Assembly: GCA_013177935.1 (NCBI GenBank)
Contig: JABLXZ010000002.1
Location: forward strand, 62,001 to 126,000
Direction: 5' to 3'
Origin: a candidate division WOR-3 bacterium
Lineage (GTDB): Bacteria; Hydrothermota; Tepidihabitantia; Tepidihabitantales; Tepidihabitantaceae
Length of the DNA: 64,000 nt
Below are positions 26,772-35,009 of the stretch, piece after piece (within the stretch, counting starts at the first letter, position 1; the number at the start of each line of letters is the position of its first letter). Position numbers and translations under genes: made by a program. Below the pieces are notes generated by a model. The model made no database searches. It was not told where the DNA came from and saw nothing but the letters and a program-made list of their open reading frames with translations.

Positions 26772-29549
26772 TTACCGGCTGATTCTGCCCACTGCTTGCA
26801 ATATATCCTCTCTAACCCTTTGGGGATGACGGCAAACACAGTATGCCCATCTCCCAAACTCACCCAGACGATTTACCGCTTTTACCCAGCGCTCAGCCGC
26901 GAGCCTCTTCTGCCGGTCCTTTTCGCTCTCCAGCCCTTTCACCTCGAGAATAACTTTTACTTCGCCCTGGTCCGTTTTCCACCGCACCAGAAAGTCAGGC
27001 CGGTACTCATGGTCAACATCCTGCCAACTGTAAGGAATCACAAAGTCAAGGTGGTCATTACGGGCATAACTGAAAACTTCATCAATTCTTTCCAGTCGGT
27101 AGGCGACGCTGTGCTCCCATTTTTCGGTGTCTAAAACCACATGGCTGATATGGCTCTTTGTCGTACCCACTGCGTGCCGGTTCGTTCTAAACATAACATC
27201 GCGCGTTGAACCAACCGGCCGAAACTGCTCAATCACTGGTAAGAGCGGTCTTTCGCCCGCCTCCTCATCTGGTTCAATCGCCCCGCTCAAGCGGTCAACA
27301 ATTACCTGCCGGTATTTCAGCAGTGCCAGATCTTCCAATGGTACGCTCGGGTCATTAATCCGCACCTTTTCCTCAATATACTGCCAAACAATCTCAAGTA
27401 CTTGAGGGAAAAGGATGTGACGGGCATTCCAATCCTCTCGTTTCCCTTTCAAACGTTCCGTTACCGTTGCGGCAATTTCATAAACCGTTGCCTGCAACCG
27501 CTTCTCCCGGTGAAATGGATTCCGGTCCTGCAACACTTCTTTACCTGGTCCGAGCCGGTCTGGTCTGCCTATTCGATACCCAACCTGGGGTTTAGTCAAG
27601 ACTTCGGTTGGCGCCTGGCGTGGGTCCACCACCAGATACGGAACACCATTAAGATTGATATTTATGCGCTGCTTTACATCAAATACATACCCTTCCACCC
27701 GGGGAAATGTTATCGCCAGTTCCTCTCGTTCTTTCAGCGCCCGGATCAAAGTGGAAACTTTTGGGGTGTCAGAGCGGCTTGCCGGCTTCTTTTTAACCGG
27801 TATTACTTCAAACGGCACCCCATAGACATCAACATATTCCGGTTCATTAAAGTCATCGTAATTCAACCGCCGCAAACCTCTACCCACAACCTGCTCGCAC
27901 AACAGTTGTGAGGTGAACGCCCGCAAACCGAGAATCTGCGTGACATTCTGGGCATCCCAACCCTCGTTCAACATACCGACCGCAACAACGGCGCGGATAT
28001 TCTTCCCCGGAGGCTCGCCTTCGCCGTCCCATTCGGTTTTCCCTACTGTGTCCACCGTCTTGCGCAATCGCTCTGCGGCATCGGCTTTGGTTTCTTCTTC
28101 CTTTGCCGCCTCGGCTTCGGCTAAAAGTTTAGTGTCAATCCGAAAGGTCACCTCCTGCCCCTCTTCATTGGCAAGTTCGCTTAAAATATTTCCCCGGGCG
28201 ATGTGTTGATGAACCAGCTGGGCTAAATCGGTATTGTCGCAAACCACAATCATCACCGGCGGCACCGGTTGATTTGCCTTTTCCCAGGCGTCAAAGGTCT
28301 TTTTCCACTCTGACGCCAGCGTTGCCAGCGCATCCTCTGCCTCCCGTAGAACCGACTCTGGCTTGGCGCGGCGCCTGGTAGTTGAACGCTCAGATTGGGG
28401 TAATTGTTCGTTAATCCACTCCCAGAGCCGAAAATAACGGGGAATCAAGGCACCGGTGTTATCGTCAACCGGCACCCGCGGAATTTTAACAATCCCGCAT
28501 TCAATCGCATCAACCAGCCCAAAATCGGAAACCACCCAGGGAAAAGGCTCGCCTTCGGGATACCCGCTACCCCGAATGTAAAACGGCGTTGCCGAAAAGT
28601 CGGCGCAGAAATTTATCCCTCTAACCCGCTGAATCCGGTCCAGACCGTTAACCCAGACCGTTGCCTCTTCCCGTTCCGCAATCTCCTCTTTCGTCAATTC
28701 CTTCTTCGTCTCTTCGGCAAGCGGGGCGGGCCGATGGGCATGATGTGCCTCATCGTTGATTACAAGAATATGCGACTTTTCCCCGAGTTCCTTCAAAACC
28801 CGGCGACAAAAAGCGGTGTCGGATTCTACGCCCCTTTGCACTACCGACTTTGACCGGCTGTCATCAACCGGTAAAAGTGTATGCCAGTTGGTAACAAAAA
28901 ATCTGCCCTGATTAAGTCGGGGAAAAAGTCCGGGTGGTAGCAAATCAAACCGCACATAATAGTTCTGCTTATGCGCCGGCAGAAGCACCTGCAACCGCTC
29001 CCGGATGGTTAGATTGGGACACAGGATAAGCACCGCATCCGAAAACCGCCGGTCCTGCGGATTGATAAGTTTGTTTAACACCTGCCAGGCAATGACCATT
29101 CCCATCACCACCGTTTTGCCCGAACCGGTCGCCATCTTACAGGCGTAGCGAACGAGTTCATTGTCTTTTGGAATGTCAATACCCTGCCGGTCTGCTGGTG
29201 GTCCTTCAATCAGCCAGATGAGCGTTTCGACTGCCTCCAGTTGACAGAAGAAAATTTTTCGTTCCCGTTCTGGATTGTGCCAGTAATTCAGCAACTGCCG
29301 GGTGATGTTTGTAACCCCGGGATAATTTCGCTCCCGCCACGCTTTCACCCGTTCCCGGATGGTGTTGACCATTGTCAGTTCAACAAACTCTTCCTCAAAC
29401 AGTGCTACCTGTTCACCACGGGTGCGTGGTTTCAGATAATAACCTGCCGGCCTGCGTCCTAGTCTTAATACTGGCTGCCCTTCCTCATAAGCCCACCACA
29501 TGTTTGGCTCCTTAAACGGCGAATTAATGATTGGGTTATCAACGAGCAT
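26772..29549 (-). CDS. res: Type III-like restriction endonuclease subunit (helicase-nuclease Res)
   Basis: 925 residues. The SF2 helicase core has Walker A ATGSGKT (140-146), DEAH (266-269) and an SATPFY-type motif (about 317). The late GMLNEGWDAQNVTQILGLRAF and EQVVGRGLRR match motifs V/VI of type III Res and BPTD_3080-like proteins. Near the C-terminus PDFLVRW followed by VILEVKG (about 865-880) is a PD-(D/E)XK nuclease motif. It needs a partner modification subunit, encoded at 29736-32471. The ATG has AGGAG 8 nt upstream. It has its own consensus promoter and a leader of about 140 nt with a stable hairpin. All key motifs are intact, so it is probably active. Confidence 0.88.
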   Translation of the reverse strand: MLVDNPIINSPFKEPNMWWAYEEGQPVLRLGRRPAGYYLKPRTRGEQVALFEEEFVELTMVNTIRERVKAWRERNYPGVTNITRQLLNYWHNPERERKIFFCQLEAVETLIWLIEGPPADRQGIDIPKDNELVRYACKMATGSGKTVVMGMVIAWQVLNKLINPQDRRFSDAVLILCPNLTIRERLQVLLPAHKQNYYVRFDLLPPGLFPRLNQGRFFVTNWHTLLPVDDSRSKSVVQRGVESDTAFCRRVLKELGEKSHILVINDEAHHAHRPAPLAEETKKELTKEEIAEREEATVWVNGLDRIQRVRGINFCADFSATPFYIRGSGYPEGEPFPWVVSDFGLVDAIECGIVKIPRVPVDDNTGALIPRYFRLWEWINEQLPQSERSTTRRRAKPESVLREAEDALATLASEWKKTFDAWEKANQPVPPVMIVVCDNTDLAQLVHQHIARGNILSELANEEGQEVTFRIDTKLLAEAEAAKEEETKADAAERLRKTVDTVGKTEWDGEGEPPGKNIRAVVAVGMLNEGWDAQNVTQILGLRAFTSQLLCEQVVGRGLRRLNYDDFNEPEYVDVYGVPFEVIPVKKKPASRSDTPKVSTLIRALKEREELAITFPRVEGYVFDVKQRININLNGVPYLVVDPRQAPTEVLTKPQVGYRIGRPDRLGPGKEVLQDRNPFHREKRLQATVYEIAATVTERLKGKREDWNARHILFPQVLEIVWQYIEEKVRINDPSVPLEDLALLKYRQVIVDRLSGAIEPDEEAGERPLLPVIEQFRPVGSTRDVMFRTNRHAVGTTKSHISHVVLDTEKWEHSVAYRLERIDEVFSYARNDHLDFVIPYSWQDVDHEYRPDFLVRWKTDQGEVKVILEVKGLESEKDRQKRLAAERWVKAVNRLGEFGRWAYCVCRHPQRVREDILQAVGRISR

Positions 29550-29642
29550 TTACATCACTCCTCTTGCCGATAGTCTCGTCAATCAATACACGCATCATAC
29601 ACATGGCGAGGAACGCGTAATGGAGATGTCATAAAAGGATAA

Positions 29643-29676
29643 CCCCGCATGAGGCCTTGCGGCATGTCATGCGGGG
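29643..29676 (-). promoter_or_regulatory. Structured res leader: stem with GCAA tetraloop
   Basis: In the minus-strand transcript, CCCCGCATGA pairs perfectly with TCATGCGGGG (10 bp, 29667-29676 with 29643-29652). Inside, GCC-GCAA-GGC forms a second short helix capped by a GNRA tetraloop. It lies between the res promoter and its start codon, about 95 nt before the ATG, and is followed by TTATCCTTTTATG, too weak a T-run for a normal terminator. It could be an attenuator or a protein-binding leader. Confidence 0.6.
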
Positions 29677-29698
29677 GGCAGATAATTCTTTCAACTTT

Positions 29699-29726
29699 AT
29701 TATATTATTACGAAGCCACCTGTCAA
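29699..29726 (-). promoter_or_regulatory. Consensus promoter for res, located between mod and res
   Basis: Minus strand: TTGACA (29721-29726), 16 nt, TATAAT (29699-29704), perfect in both hexamers. It begins just after the mod stop at 29736, so res can be transcribed independently of its methyltransferase. Confidence 0.85.
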
Positions 29727-29735
29727 GTAAAATTT

Positions 29736-32471
29736 TCATTTTCTTGCTGATTTGCCACCCAACTCCACCACCCGCACCACCTCGTTTCCCCGGAAATCAA
29801 TGACTTTGACCGCAATTCGTTTATATTCGCCCGGTTTGAACGGGAAAGATTGGGTGCCGCGCATCTTCTCAAACGCTGATGGCTCAATCTGCGCCTTTAG
29901 CGCCCGCTGCAACTTATCCCAGGCATCCGGGTCACCGGGAAAGAACGCCTGACAGATATGGAAGGTCATCCCGTCGTAATCGGTATCCAAAAACCACGCT
30001 GCCACCTTCTCCGCTTTTTCCGAATGAACCTCGCCCTTAACCGGGTCGTAGATGTCCACGCCTTTAAGTTCAACAACAAATGTGCCATCCCTTTGTTCCT
30101 TTACCTCCACATCCGGTTCACCGAACACGGTAAATATCTGACTTGCCCGACTTGCCTTAAGTAAATCCCCAATCAGTACATCAGGGGTAATATTGACACA
30201 CTGAATCGTCAACCCCTTTACCGCTTCCTCTGACTTACGGGCAAAAGAGTGGACATCGGGCGCAAAACTGAAGCCAGCGATGAGCAAAATATCAAACTTA
30301 TTCCAGATTGCCGGGTCAATCGTTTCCCGCACCTGATAGGCGGTAACTGGTCCATTCTTGGGTCCAAAACTTATCGCCACCCTTTTCACCGCGCCGTCCA
30401 TCTCCGCCTCTGCCTGGGCATGGATATAACCAAGACCGATTGGTCTAATGTCCTTAAGTTCCAACCGCTTGCCACCGGGAAAGACAATACCACCCTGCTG
30501 TTTCAGAAGGTTAACCATCGTCATTATGTAATCACCTGCCCGATTATCAACCCTGCCCTCTTCTGCTTCATACTGGGGAATCGGTGTTGCTTCAGGCAGT
30601 GAAACAACTGGTGGTGGAATCGCCTCAACCGTAAAAGGTCCACTTACCCGCACCACACCCTTTTTCACAAAAGGTCGGTCATAAAGCGTCTCCTGGGGTG
30701 CATTGCGCTGAATACTGGCATCAATCTCCTGCCGCTTGGCGCGCTTGAGTTCCCAGAACCGGCGATGCGCCTCTTTTGCCTCCTTATTCCATAACCGGTC
30801 TGCTTCGCGCGGCACCTCCCACTCCTGCCACTTGTTGCCCAAAGCCTTATTCAGGTCCTTTAGCGCCTCATCAATCTCCGGTTGATATTTCTCTGCAATT
30901 ACATCAATTTCCGAATTCTTGGCGATGGACTCAAGGGTGATATGTGGCACGGTCTCATACTTAAACCCGCCTGCAGGTCCTCGCTCCGGGTCAAGGAGTT
31001 CAAAATAGTCAAACCTTGCGGTCAAAAGCCTCTGCCGGGCAATTGCCAATGCCACCCGTGAAGTGTCGCAGGTAATCCAGCGCCTGCCCCACTTCTCGGC
31101 ACAATAGGCGGTTGTGCCCGAACCGCAGGTCGGGTCAAAAACCAAATCGCCCGGGTCGGTCGTCATCAAAATACAGCGCTCAACAACTTTGGTATTGGTC
31201 TGCACTACATAGAGTTTTGGATCACCGTAGCCAGCAATACCTGTGTCCGACCAGATATTTGTTAGGGGAAAAACAGGAAAGGCGTCTGCATAACGCACAA
31301 AACTTAAAGTATTCCCTATTAATAATAGACGGTCTGCCATTAATAGACGCTGCATGCCTATGAGCGTTGTCTTCCAATGGCTATTACTTCCTGGATTGAG
31401 TTTTCTTCCTTCAAAAATAAAGTAAGTTGTAGTGGCTGTTACCCCTTGTGACGTCATATCACCTGGTTTAAACAAACGACTTCCTGCAGGTAGTAACGCT
31501 AGGTTTTTCTTCTCCTCACTTGTCAACCTCCGTCTTGTGCCTTGCGGTAATTCGACCCAATCATATCCCTTCATCCCTTGCTCTCCAAACTCTTTTGGCA
31601 AATATAACTTGTGATACTTCATCTGTTCTTTGTCCTTGGAGTACCAGAGAAGAAAATCGCCAATGGTATCGAGCCTTTCCCCGCTGAAGCCACTAGTTTT
31701 TACAAAACTGACCACAGCCACGAAGTTTTCCCTGCCAAAAACCTCGTCCATCAGACAGCGCACGAGGTGCAGGTTTTCGTCGTTTATCTGAACAAAGATT
31801 GAGCCGGACTCGTGCAAAAGTTCCCGAGCCAGAAGGAGCCGGTCACGCAGGTAGGTCAAATAGGAGTGAATGCCCAGTTTCCAGGTGTCGCGATATGCGT
31901 TAATCTGTTCTGGTTCGCGGGTTAAATCGTCGTCTTTGTCTTTCACATCCCGCTGGTCAATCCGCGGCTGCATATTGGAGGCGTATTTAATGCCATAGGG
32001 CGGGTCAATGTAAATACACTGGACCTTGCCTGCCATCCCTTCTTTGATTAGTAGCGAGTTCATCACTAAAAGCGAGTCGCCAAGAATCAGCCGGTTTGCC
32101 CAGCCAATCTCGTGCTGGTAAAACTCAATCTGTTTGTCTGCGGTCAGTTCCTGATTACCAAAGAGCGCCAGTTGGGGTTCAGGCTTTTTGACCGCGGCAA
32201 GAATCGCCCGGGTGGAAACCCGTTCGTGGATGTGCAGGGGAAGAACATCAACCTCAAATGAAGTATGCTCTGCCTTGCCTGCCCAGACAAGTTGCGGGTC
32301 AAGATGCGGGTCGTAGAAGTACTGTTTGACCTCGGGTTGGTGTACTTCGTAAATTGGTGCTAAACCCGCGGGCGGGTTGTTTACTCGTTTTGCCCCTTTA
32401 TGGCGAAAGTCTTCTACTTTACCATTTCCGCCGGCAGCGTTGATTTTACTTTTTCTTGTCTTGCGTCTCAT
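29736..32471 (-). CDS. mod: Type III-like DNA adenine methyltransferase (Mod)
   Basis: 911 residues, long for a Mod. In the order of beta-class N6-adenine enzymes, the catalytic motif IV DPPYG (156-160) precedes the SAM-binding DPTCGSGTTAYCAE (around 447). TWKLGIHSYLTYLRDRLLLARELL and GSIFVQINDENLHLV are typical of type III Mod proteins. The C-terminal ~350 residues contain target-recognition or Res-contact regions that I cannot assign. The ATG follows GGAGGAAAGGT. It pairs with res 186 nt downstream, forming a complete R-M unit. Its own promoter is not clear; TTGACT-16-TACATT about 100 nt upstream is a candidate. Confidence 0.88.
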   Translation of the reverse strand: MRRKTRKSKINAAGGNGKVEDFRHKGAKRVNNPPAGLAPIYEVHQPEVKQYFYDPHLDPQLVWAGKAEHTSFEVDVLPLHIHERVSTRAILAAVKKPEPQLALFGNQELTADKQIEFYQHEIGWANRLILGDSLLVMNSLLIKEGMAGKVQCIYIDPPYGIKYASNMQPRIDQRDVKDKDDDLTREPEQINAYRDTWKLGIHSYLTYLRDRLLLARELLHESGSIFVQINDENLHLVRCLMDEVFGRENFVAVVSFVKTSGFSGERLDTIGDFLLWYSKDKEQMKYHKLYLPKEFGEQGMKGYDWVELPQGTRRRLTSEEKKNLALLPAGSRLFKPGDMTSQGVTATTTYFIFEGRKLNPGSNSHWKTTLIGMQRLLMADRLLLIGNTLSFVRYADAFPVFPLTNIWSDTGIAGYGDPKLYVVQTNTKVVERCILMTTDPGDLVFDPTCGSGTTAYCAEKWGRRWITCDTSRVALAIARQRLLTARFDYFELLDPERGPAGGFKYETVPHITLESIAKNSEIDVIAEKYQPEIDEALKDLNKALGNKWQEWEVPREADRLWNKEAKEAHRRFWELKRAKRQEIDASIQRNAPQETLYDRPFVKKGVVRVSGPFTVEAIPPPVVSLPEATPIPQYEAEEGRVDNRAGDYIMTMVNLLKQQGGIVFPGGKRLELKDIRPIGLGYIHAQAEAEMDGAVKRVAISFGPKNGPVTAYQVRETIDPAIWNKFDILLIAGFSFAPDVHSFARKSEEAVKGLTIQCVNITPDVLIGDLLKASRASQIFTVFGEPDVEVKEQRDGTFVVELKGVDIYDPVKGEVHSEKAEKVAAWFLDTDYDGMTFHICQAFFPGDPDAWDKLQRALKAQIEPSAFEKMRGTQSFPFKPGEYKRIAVKVIDFRGNEVVRVVELGGKSARK

Positions 32472-32843
32472 TACCTTTCCTCCGTATTTCTAACTGCCTA
32501 CAACTCGTTACACCAACCAGTATAATCTCATTATATCTCAAGCCCATCTGGGTAAATGTAAGTAATGTTGATTTTAAGTCAAGTTCCAGCACAATCCAGC
32601 ACCGGTATCCGCAACCATTTAGAGCCGGTTTTCTGCCTTTTTTAACGGTGTTTAACCCGACCGGTTCACCAGCGTTGCTATAACTTACTTTTTATCAATA
32701 ACCTGCCGATGTGCAAATAGACGGCGAAACCGCCTCCGAGACGGGGGAGGGGACCGTTTCCTATACCGTACCTGCTGCCCACTGTCCAAAGTCCATACGC
32801 ACCGCATTGACTTTTCCACCCGTTTTGATAAAATATATCGGTT
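32472..32843. other. Intergenic region between divergent mod and the propeller gene
   Basis: This 372-nt stretch holds the mod leader with its GGAGG, an AT-rich segment with possible minus-strand -10 boxes (TATAAT near 32530-32540), and GC-rich sequence with no credible ORF. At 32747-32760 is an inverted copy of the GAAACGGTCCCCTC repeat also found at 11366 and 48398. The last 40 nt hold the promoter of the next gene. Confidence 0.5.
32807..32834 (+). promoter_or_regulatory. Leaderless-type promoter of the propeller protein gene
   Basis: TTGACT (32807-32812), 16 nt, TAAAAT (32829-32834), then 9 nt to the ATG at 32844. No Shine-Dalgarno is present. Confidence 0.7.
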
Positions 32844-34001
32844 ATGAGATGGCGCGGAGTTGACCGAGAGTCACCATTAATAAAACCATTATTTATTACC
32901 CTGTTAATCTGTTCTGCCCTGCTCTTTTTCGGGCGGTGTGGCAAGCCCACCGTAGCCTGGAAGAAGGTGCTTGATACCAATACCGATGAGCAGGTCGCTG
33001 CCCTTTTGACCCGGGGTGATGAGGTTATCCTTGCCGGCACCCAGGGTAATCCGGAAAAGGGCAGGACCGTATGGTTTGTCCAGGTTCTGGACCGCAAGGG
33101 CAATTTTGTCCGGCGCCAGCCGTTTGCCGAAGGCAGTGTCAACATCTGCCGTTCGGCGGCGCTGGACCGCACCGGCAATCTGTTGCTTGGAGGTTATGCC
33201 AGATTCCACGACACCACCTTTGCCCTCCTCATCAAGGTCGCACCCGAGGGAAAAATCGTGTGGAAAAAGGGCATCGTGAGCGGCAACGCCTGCTGGGCAA
33301 ACGGTGTTTGCGCCCTTGACTCCAATGTCGTTTTCGGCGGTGGGGTGCAAACCGAATACGGGGCTGAAATTTTCCTGGGGATGCTTGACCCTGCCGGCAA
33401 AACGGTCTGGACCCGTAATTATCGAATCGACCAGGCGGCTGATGCGAAGGCGCTTGCCGCGCATCCGGACGGCAGTTTGACCGTGCTCGGTCAGGTCACC
33501 TCCTGCTCAGGCGAGGACATTCTGCTGATGCACACCAATCCGAAGGGCGAAACCCTCTGGACCCGGCGCTACGACTCGGGTGGTGATGACCTGCCCGCCG
33601 CGGTTGCGGTTGACCAGTTTGGCAATATCGTTGCGGTTGGCACCGCTCGCACCAAAGACTCAACCCGCTGTGTTGTTCTTGAATACACCCCGGATGGTGG
33701 TGCGGTGCGCAAGGTCGCATACGGCGCCGCGGCACAGGCTGAGGCGGGTGGTCTGTTCATTACCGAAAAGGGCGAAATCTTCATCAGCGGTGCCCTTATC
33801 ACCCCGAAACGGCGCAACCTGCTCGTGTTTGAGTACCAGCCGAACGCTCCGAGCGTGTGGGAGCGACACATCGACCTGGGTGGTGATGTCCGGGGTGTTG
33901 CCATCGCCTATGACCGGGATGTGTTTGTCGCGGCTGATGTAATGCGGCAGACCACCGATGTTGTCGCCCTGCGTCTTGACCGACCAGCATCCGCCCGTTA
34001 G
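32844..34001 (+). CDS. Exported beta-propeller protein of unknown function
   Basis: 385 residues. After a short polar start, residues 16-32 are hydrophobic (LFITLLICSALLFFGRCG) and end near a Cys, so it is a signal peptide or poor lipobox. The rest is a chain of propeller-like blades with recurring 'vlDrkGnfv', 'LDRTGNLLLGGYARF', 'AVDQFGNIVAVGTAR' and 'TWTRNY / LWTRRYDSGGDD' elements, like SBBP or delta-60 repeats. It resembles the first part of the protein at 62345-63823. It starts 9 nt past the -10 box. The next gene (V-ATPase D) has its own promoter. No enzymatic motif seen. Confidence 0.6.
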   Translation: MRWRGVDRESPLIKPLFITLLICSALLFFGRCGKPTVAWKKVLDTNTDEQVAALLTRGDEVILAGTQGNPEKGRTVWFVQVLDRKGNFVRRQPFAEGSVNICRSAALDRTGNLLLGGYARFHDTTFALLIKVAPEGKIVWKKGIVSGNACWANGVCALDSNVVFGGGVQTEYGAEIFLGMLDPAGKTVWTRNYRIDQAADAKALAAHPDGSLTVLGQVTSCSGEDILLMHTNPKGETLWTRRYDSGGDDLPAAVAVDQFGNIVAVGTARTKDSTRCVVLEYTPDGGAVRKVAYGAAAQAEAGGLFITEKGEIFISGALITPKRRNLLVFEYQPNAPSVWERHIDLGGDVRGVAIAYDRDVFVAADVMRQTTDVVALRLDRPASAR

Positions 34002-34008
34002 CGGAATT

Positions 34009-34036
34009 TTGACTTTGCCCGGTTCTCTGTTAAAAT
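34009..34036 (+). promoter_or_regulatory. Leaderless-type promoter of the V-ATPase D gene
   Basis: TTGACT (34009-34014), 16 nt, TAAAAT (34031-34036), then 7 nt to the ATG at 34044. Same geometry as at 32807. Confidence 0.75.
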
Positions 34037-34043
34037 CTGCCCG

Positions 34044-34679
34044 ATGAGACTTTCGGTCAGTGCGACCCGGATGGAGTTGATGCGGCTGCGGCGCCGGCTC
34101 GTTATCGCCCGCCGCGGTCACAAACTGCTTAAAGACAAGCAGCAGGAGCTGATGCGCCGGCTTTTGGAACTGATTAGTGAAATCCGCCAGCACCGCGCCC
34201 GGGTGCGCAAAGAGATGCGCCAGGTTCTTGCCCAGTTTGCCCTTGCCCGCGCCGCGTACGAGCCGCAGTTTTTGGACGAGGCGGTGTTGATTCCAACCCG
34301 CAAGGTTGAGGTCACGGTGGCGACGCGCCGGGCGATGAACATTGAGGTGCCGGTTTTCACGAAAAAGGTCTCCGGTCGGCTCCGTTGCTACGGCTTTGCC
34401 ACAACCGCGCCGGTACTGGACCAGGCGCTTTTATCCCTTGACAACCTGCTCGATGCACTCTTTATCCTTGCCGAAAAGGAGAAGACACTTGAAATCCTTG
34501 CCGGTGAACTGGAACGGACCCGACGCCGGGTCAACGCCCTTGAATTTGTCTTAATCCCCTCAATTGAAGAGTCCATCCGGATGATAAACTTCAAACTGGC
34601 GGAAGCCGAGCGCCAGGACCTGACCCGGCTGATGCGCATCAAGGAGATTGTCCGCGGTGAGGAGCAAGGCAATGGCTAA
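34044..34679 (+). CDS. atpD: V/A-type ATP synthase subunit D
   Basis: 211 residues, family length. Subunit D is the central rotor shaft of V/A-type ATPases, threading the A3B3 head. The N-terminal coiled helix (SVSATRMELMRLRRRLVIARRGHKLLKDKQQELM) and the long C-terminal helix (RTRRRVNALEFVLIPSIEESIRMINFKL) are diagnostic. The other subunits are not in the window; the gene stands between a propeller gene and a VanZ-like gene, so the D subunit is detached from its usual operon here. It has its own leaderless-type promoter. In bacteria the gene is often called ntpD. Its stop overlaps the next start by 8 nt. Confidence 0.93.
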   Translation: MRLSVSATRMELMRLRRRLVIARRGHKLLKDKQQELMRRLLELISEIRQHRARVRKEMRQVLAQFALARAAYEPQFLDEAVLIPTRKVEVTVATRRAMNIEVPVFTKKVSGRLRCYGFATTAPVLDQALLSLDNLLDALFILAEKEKTLEILAGELERTRRRVNALEFVLIPSIEESIRMINFKLAEAERQDLTRLMRIKEIVRGEEQGNG

Positions 34680-35007
34680 ACGGACCGCAAGCCGGGTTTT
34701 GTTCGTTATCTGGGTGATTGTTACCATCGTTGCGATGTCAATGCCGCTCGGCAAACCGAGTCCGCTTATCCAGCGCGGGCTGGATAAAACGATTCATACC
34801 GGAATGTTTGTGGTGATGGGTGTTTTGGGTCAAGCCGCCCTGCCCTGGAGCGGAATTTTAATCACCGCGCCCATTGCCTTTGGTATTGAATATTTGCAAC
34901 GGCTCCTGCCAACCCGGCGCGAGTACAATCAGGTTGACCTGCTCTCCAACCTCATCGGACTGGGTCTCGGTATCATCTGTTATGAACTGGCAACCCGCCT
35001 GAAATAA
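34672..35007 (+). CDS. VanZ-like small membrane protein
   Basis: 111 residues from the ATG at 34672, preceded by GAGGAG about 7 nt upstream; an upstream in-frame start would only add polar residues. Three to four hydrophobic segments are visible (VLFVIWVIVTIVAMSMPLG, MFVVMGVLGQAALPWSGILI, LLSNLIGLGLGIICYELA). The 'LDKTIHTGMFVVMGVL' and 'EYLQRLLPTRREYNQVDLLSNLIG' stretches match the VanZ-like pattern D-K..H......G and R..dq.Dll.N..G. VanZ-like proteins have no settled function outside teicoplanin resistance. The start overlaps the V-ATPase D stop, and hisS follows after 2 nt, so the three are probably one transcript. Confidence 0.75.
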   Translation: MAKRTASRVLFVIWVIVTIVAMSMPLGKPSPLIQRGLDKTIHTGMFVVMGVLGQAALPWSGILITAPIAFGIEYLQRLLPTRREYNQVDLLSNLIGLGLGIICYELATRLK

Positions 35008-35009
35008 CC

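Noticed and set aside
29541-29606. Mini-ORF of about 20 codons on the minus strand overlapping the res start (MMRVLIDETIGKRSDVNAR)
   Set aside because: No ribosome site before its start and it could arise by chance; left as a remote possibility of a leader peptide.
32678-33178. 166-codon minus-strand ORF over the start of the propeller gene
   Set aside because: Antisense to a gene with a consensus promoter; the translation has no recognisable features.
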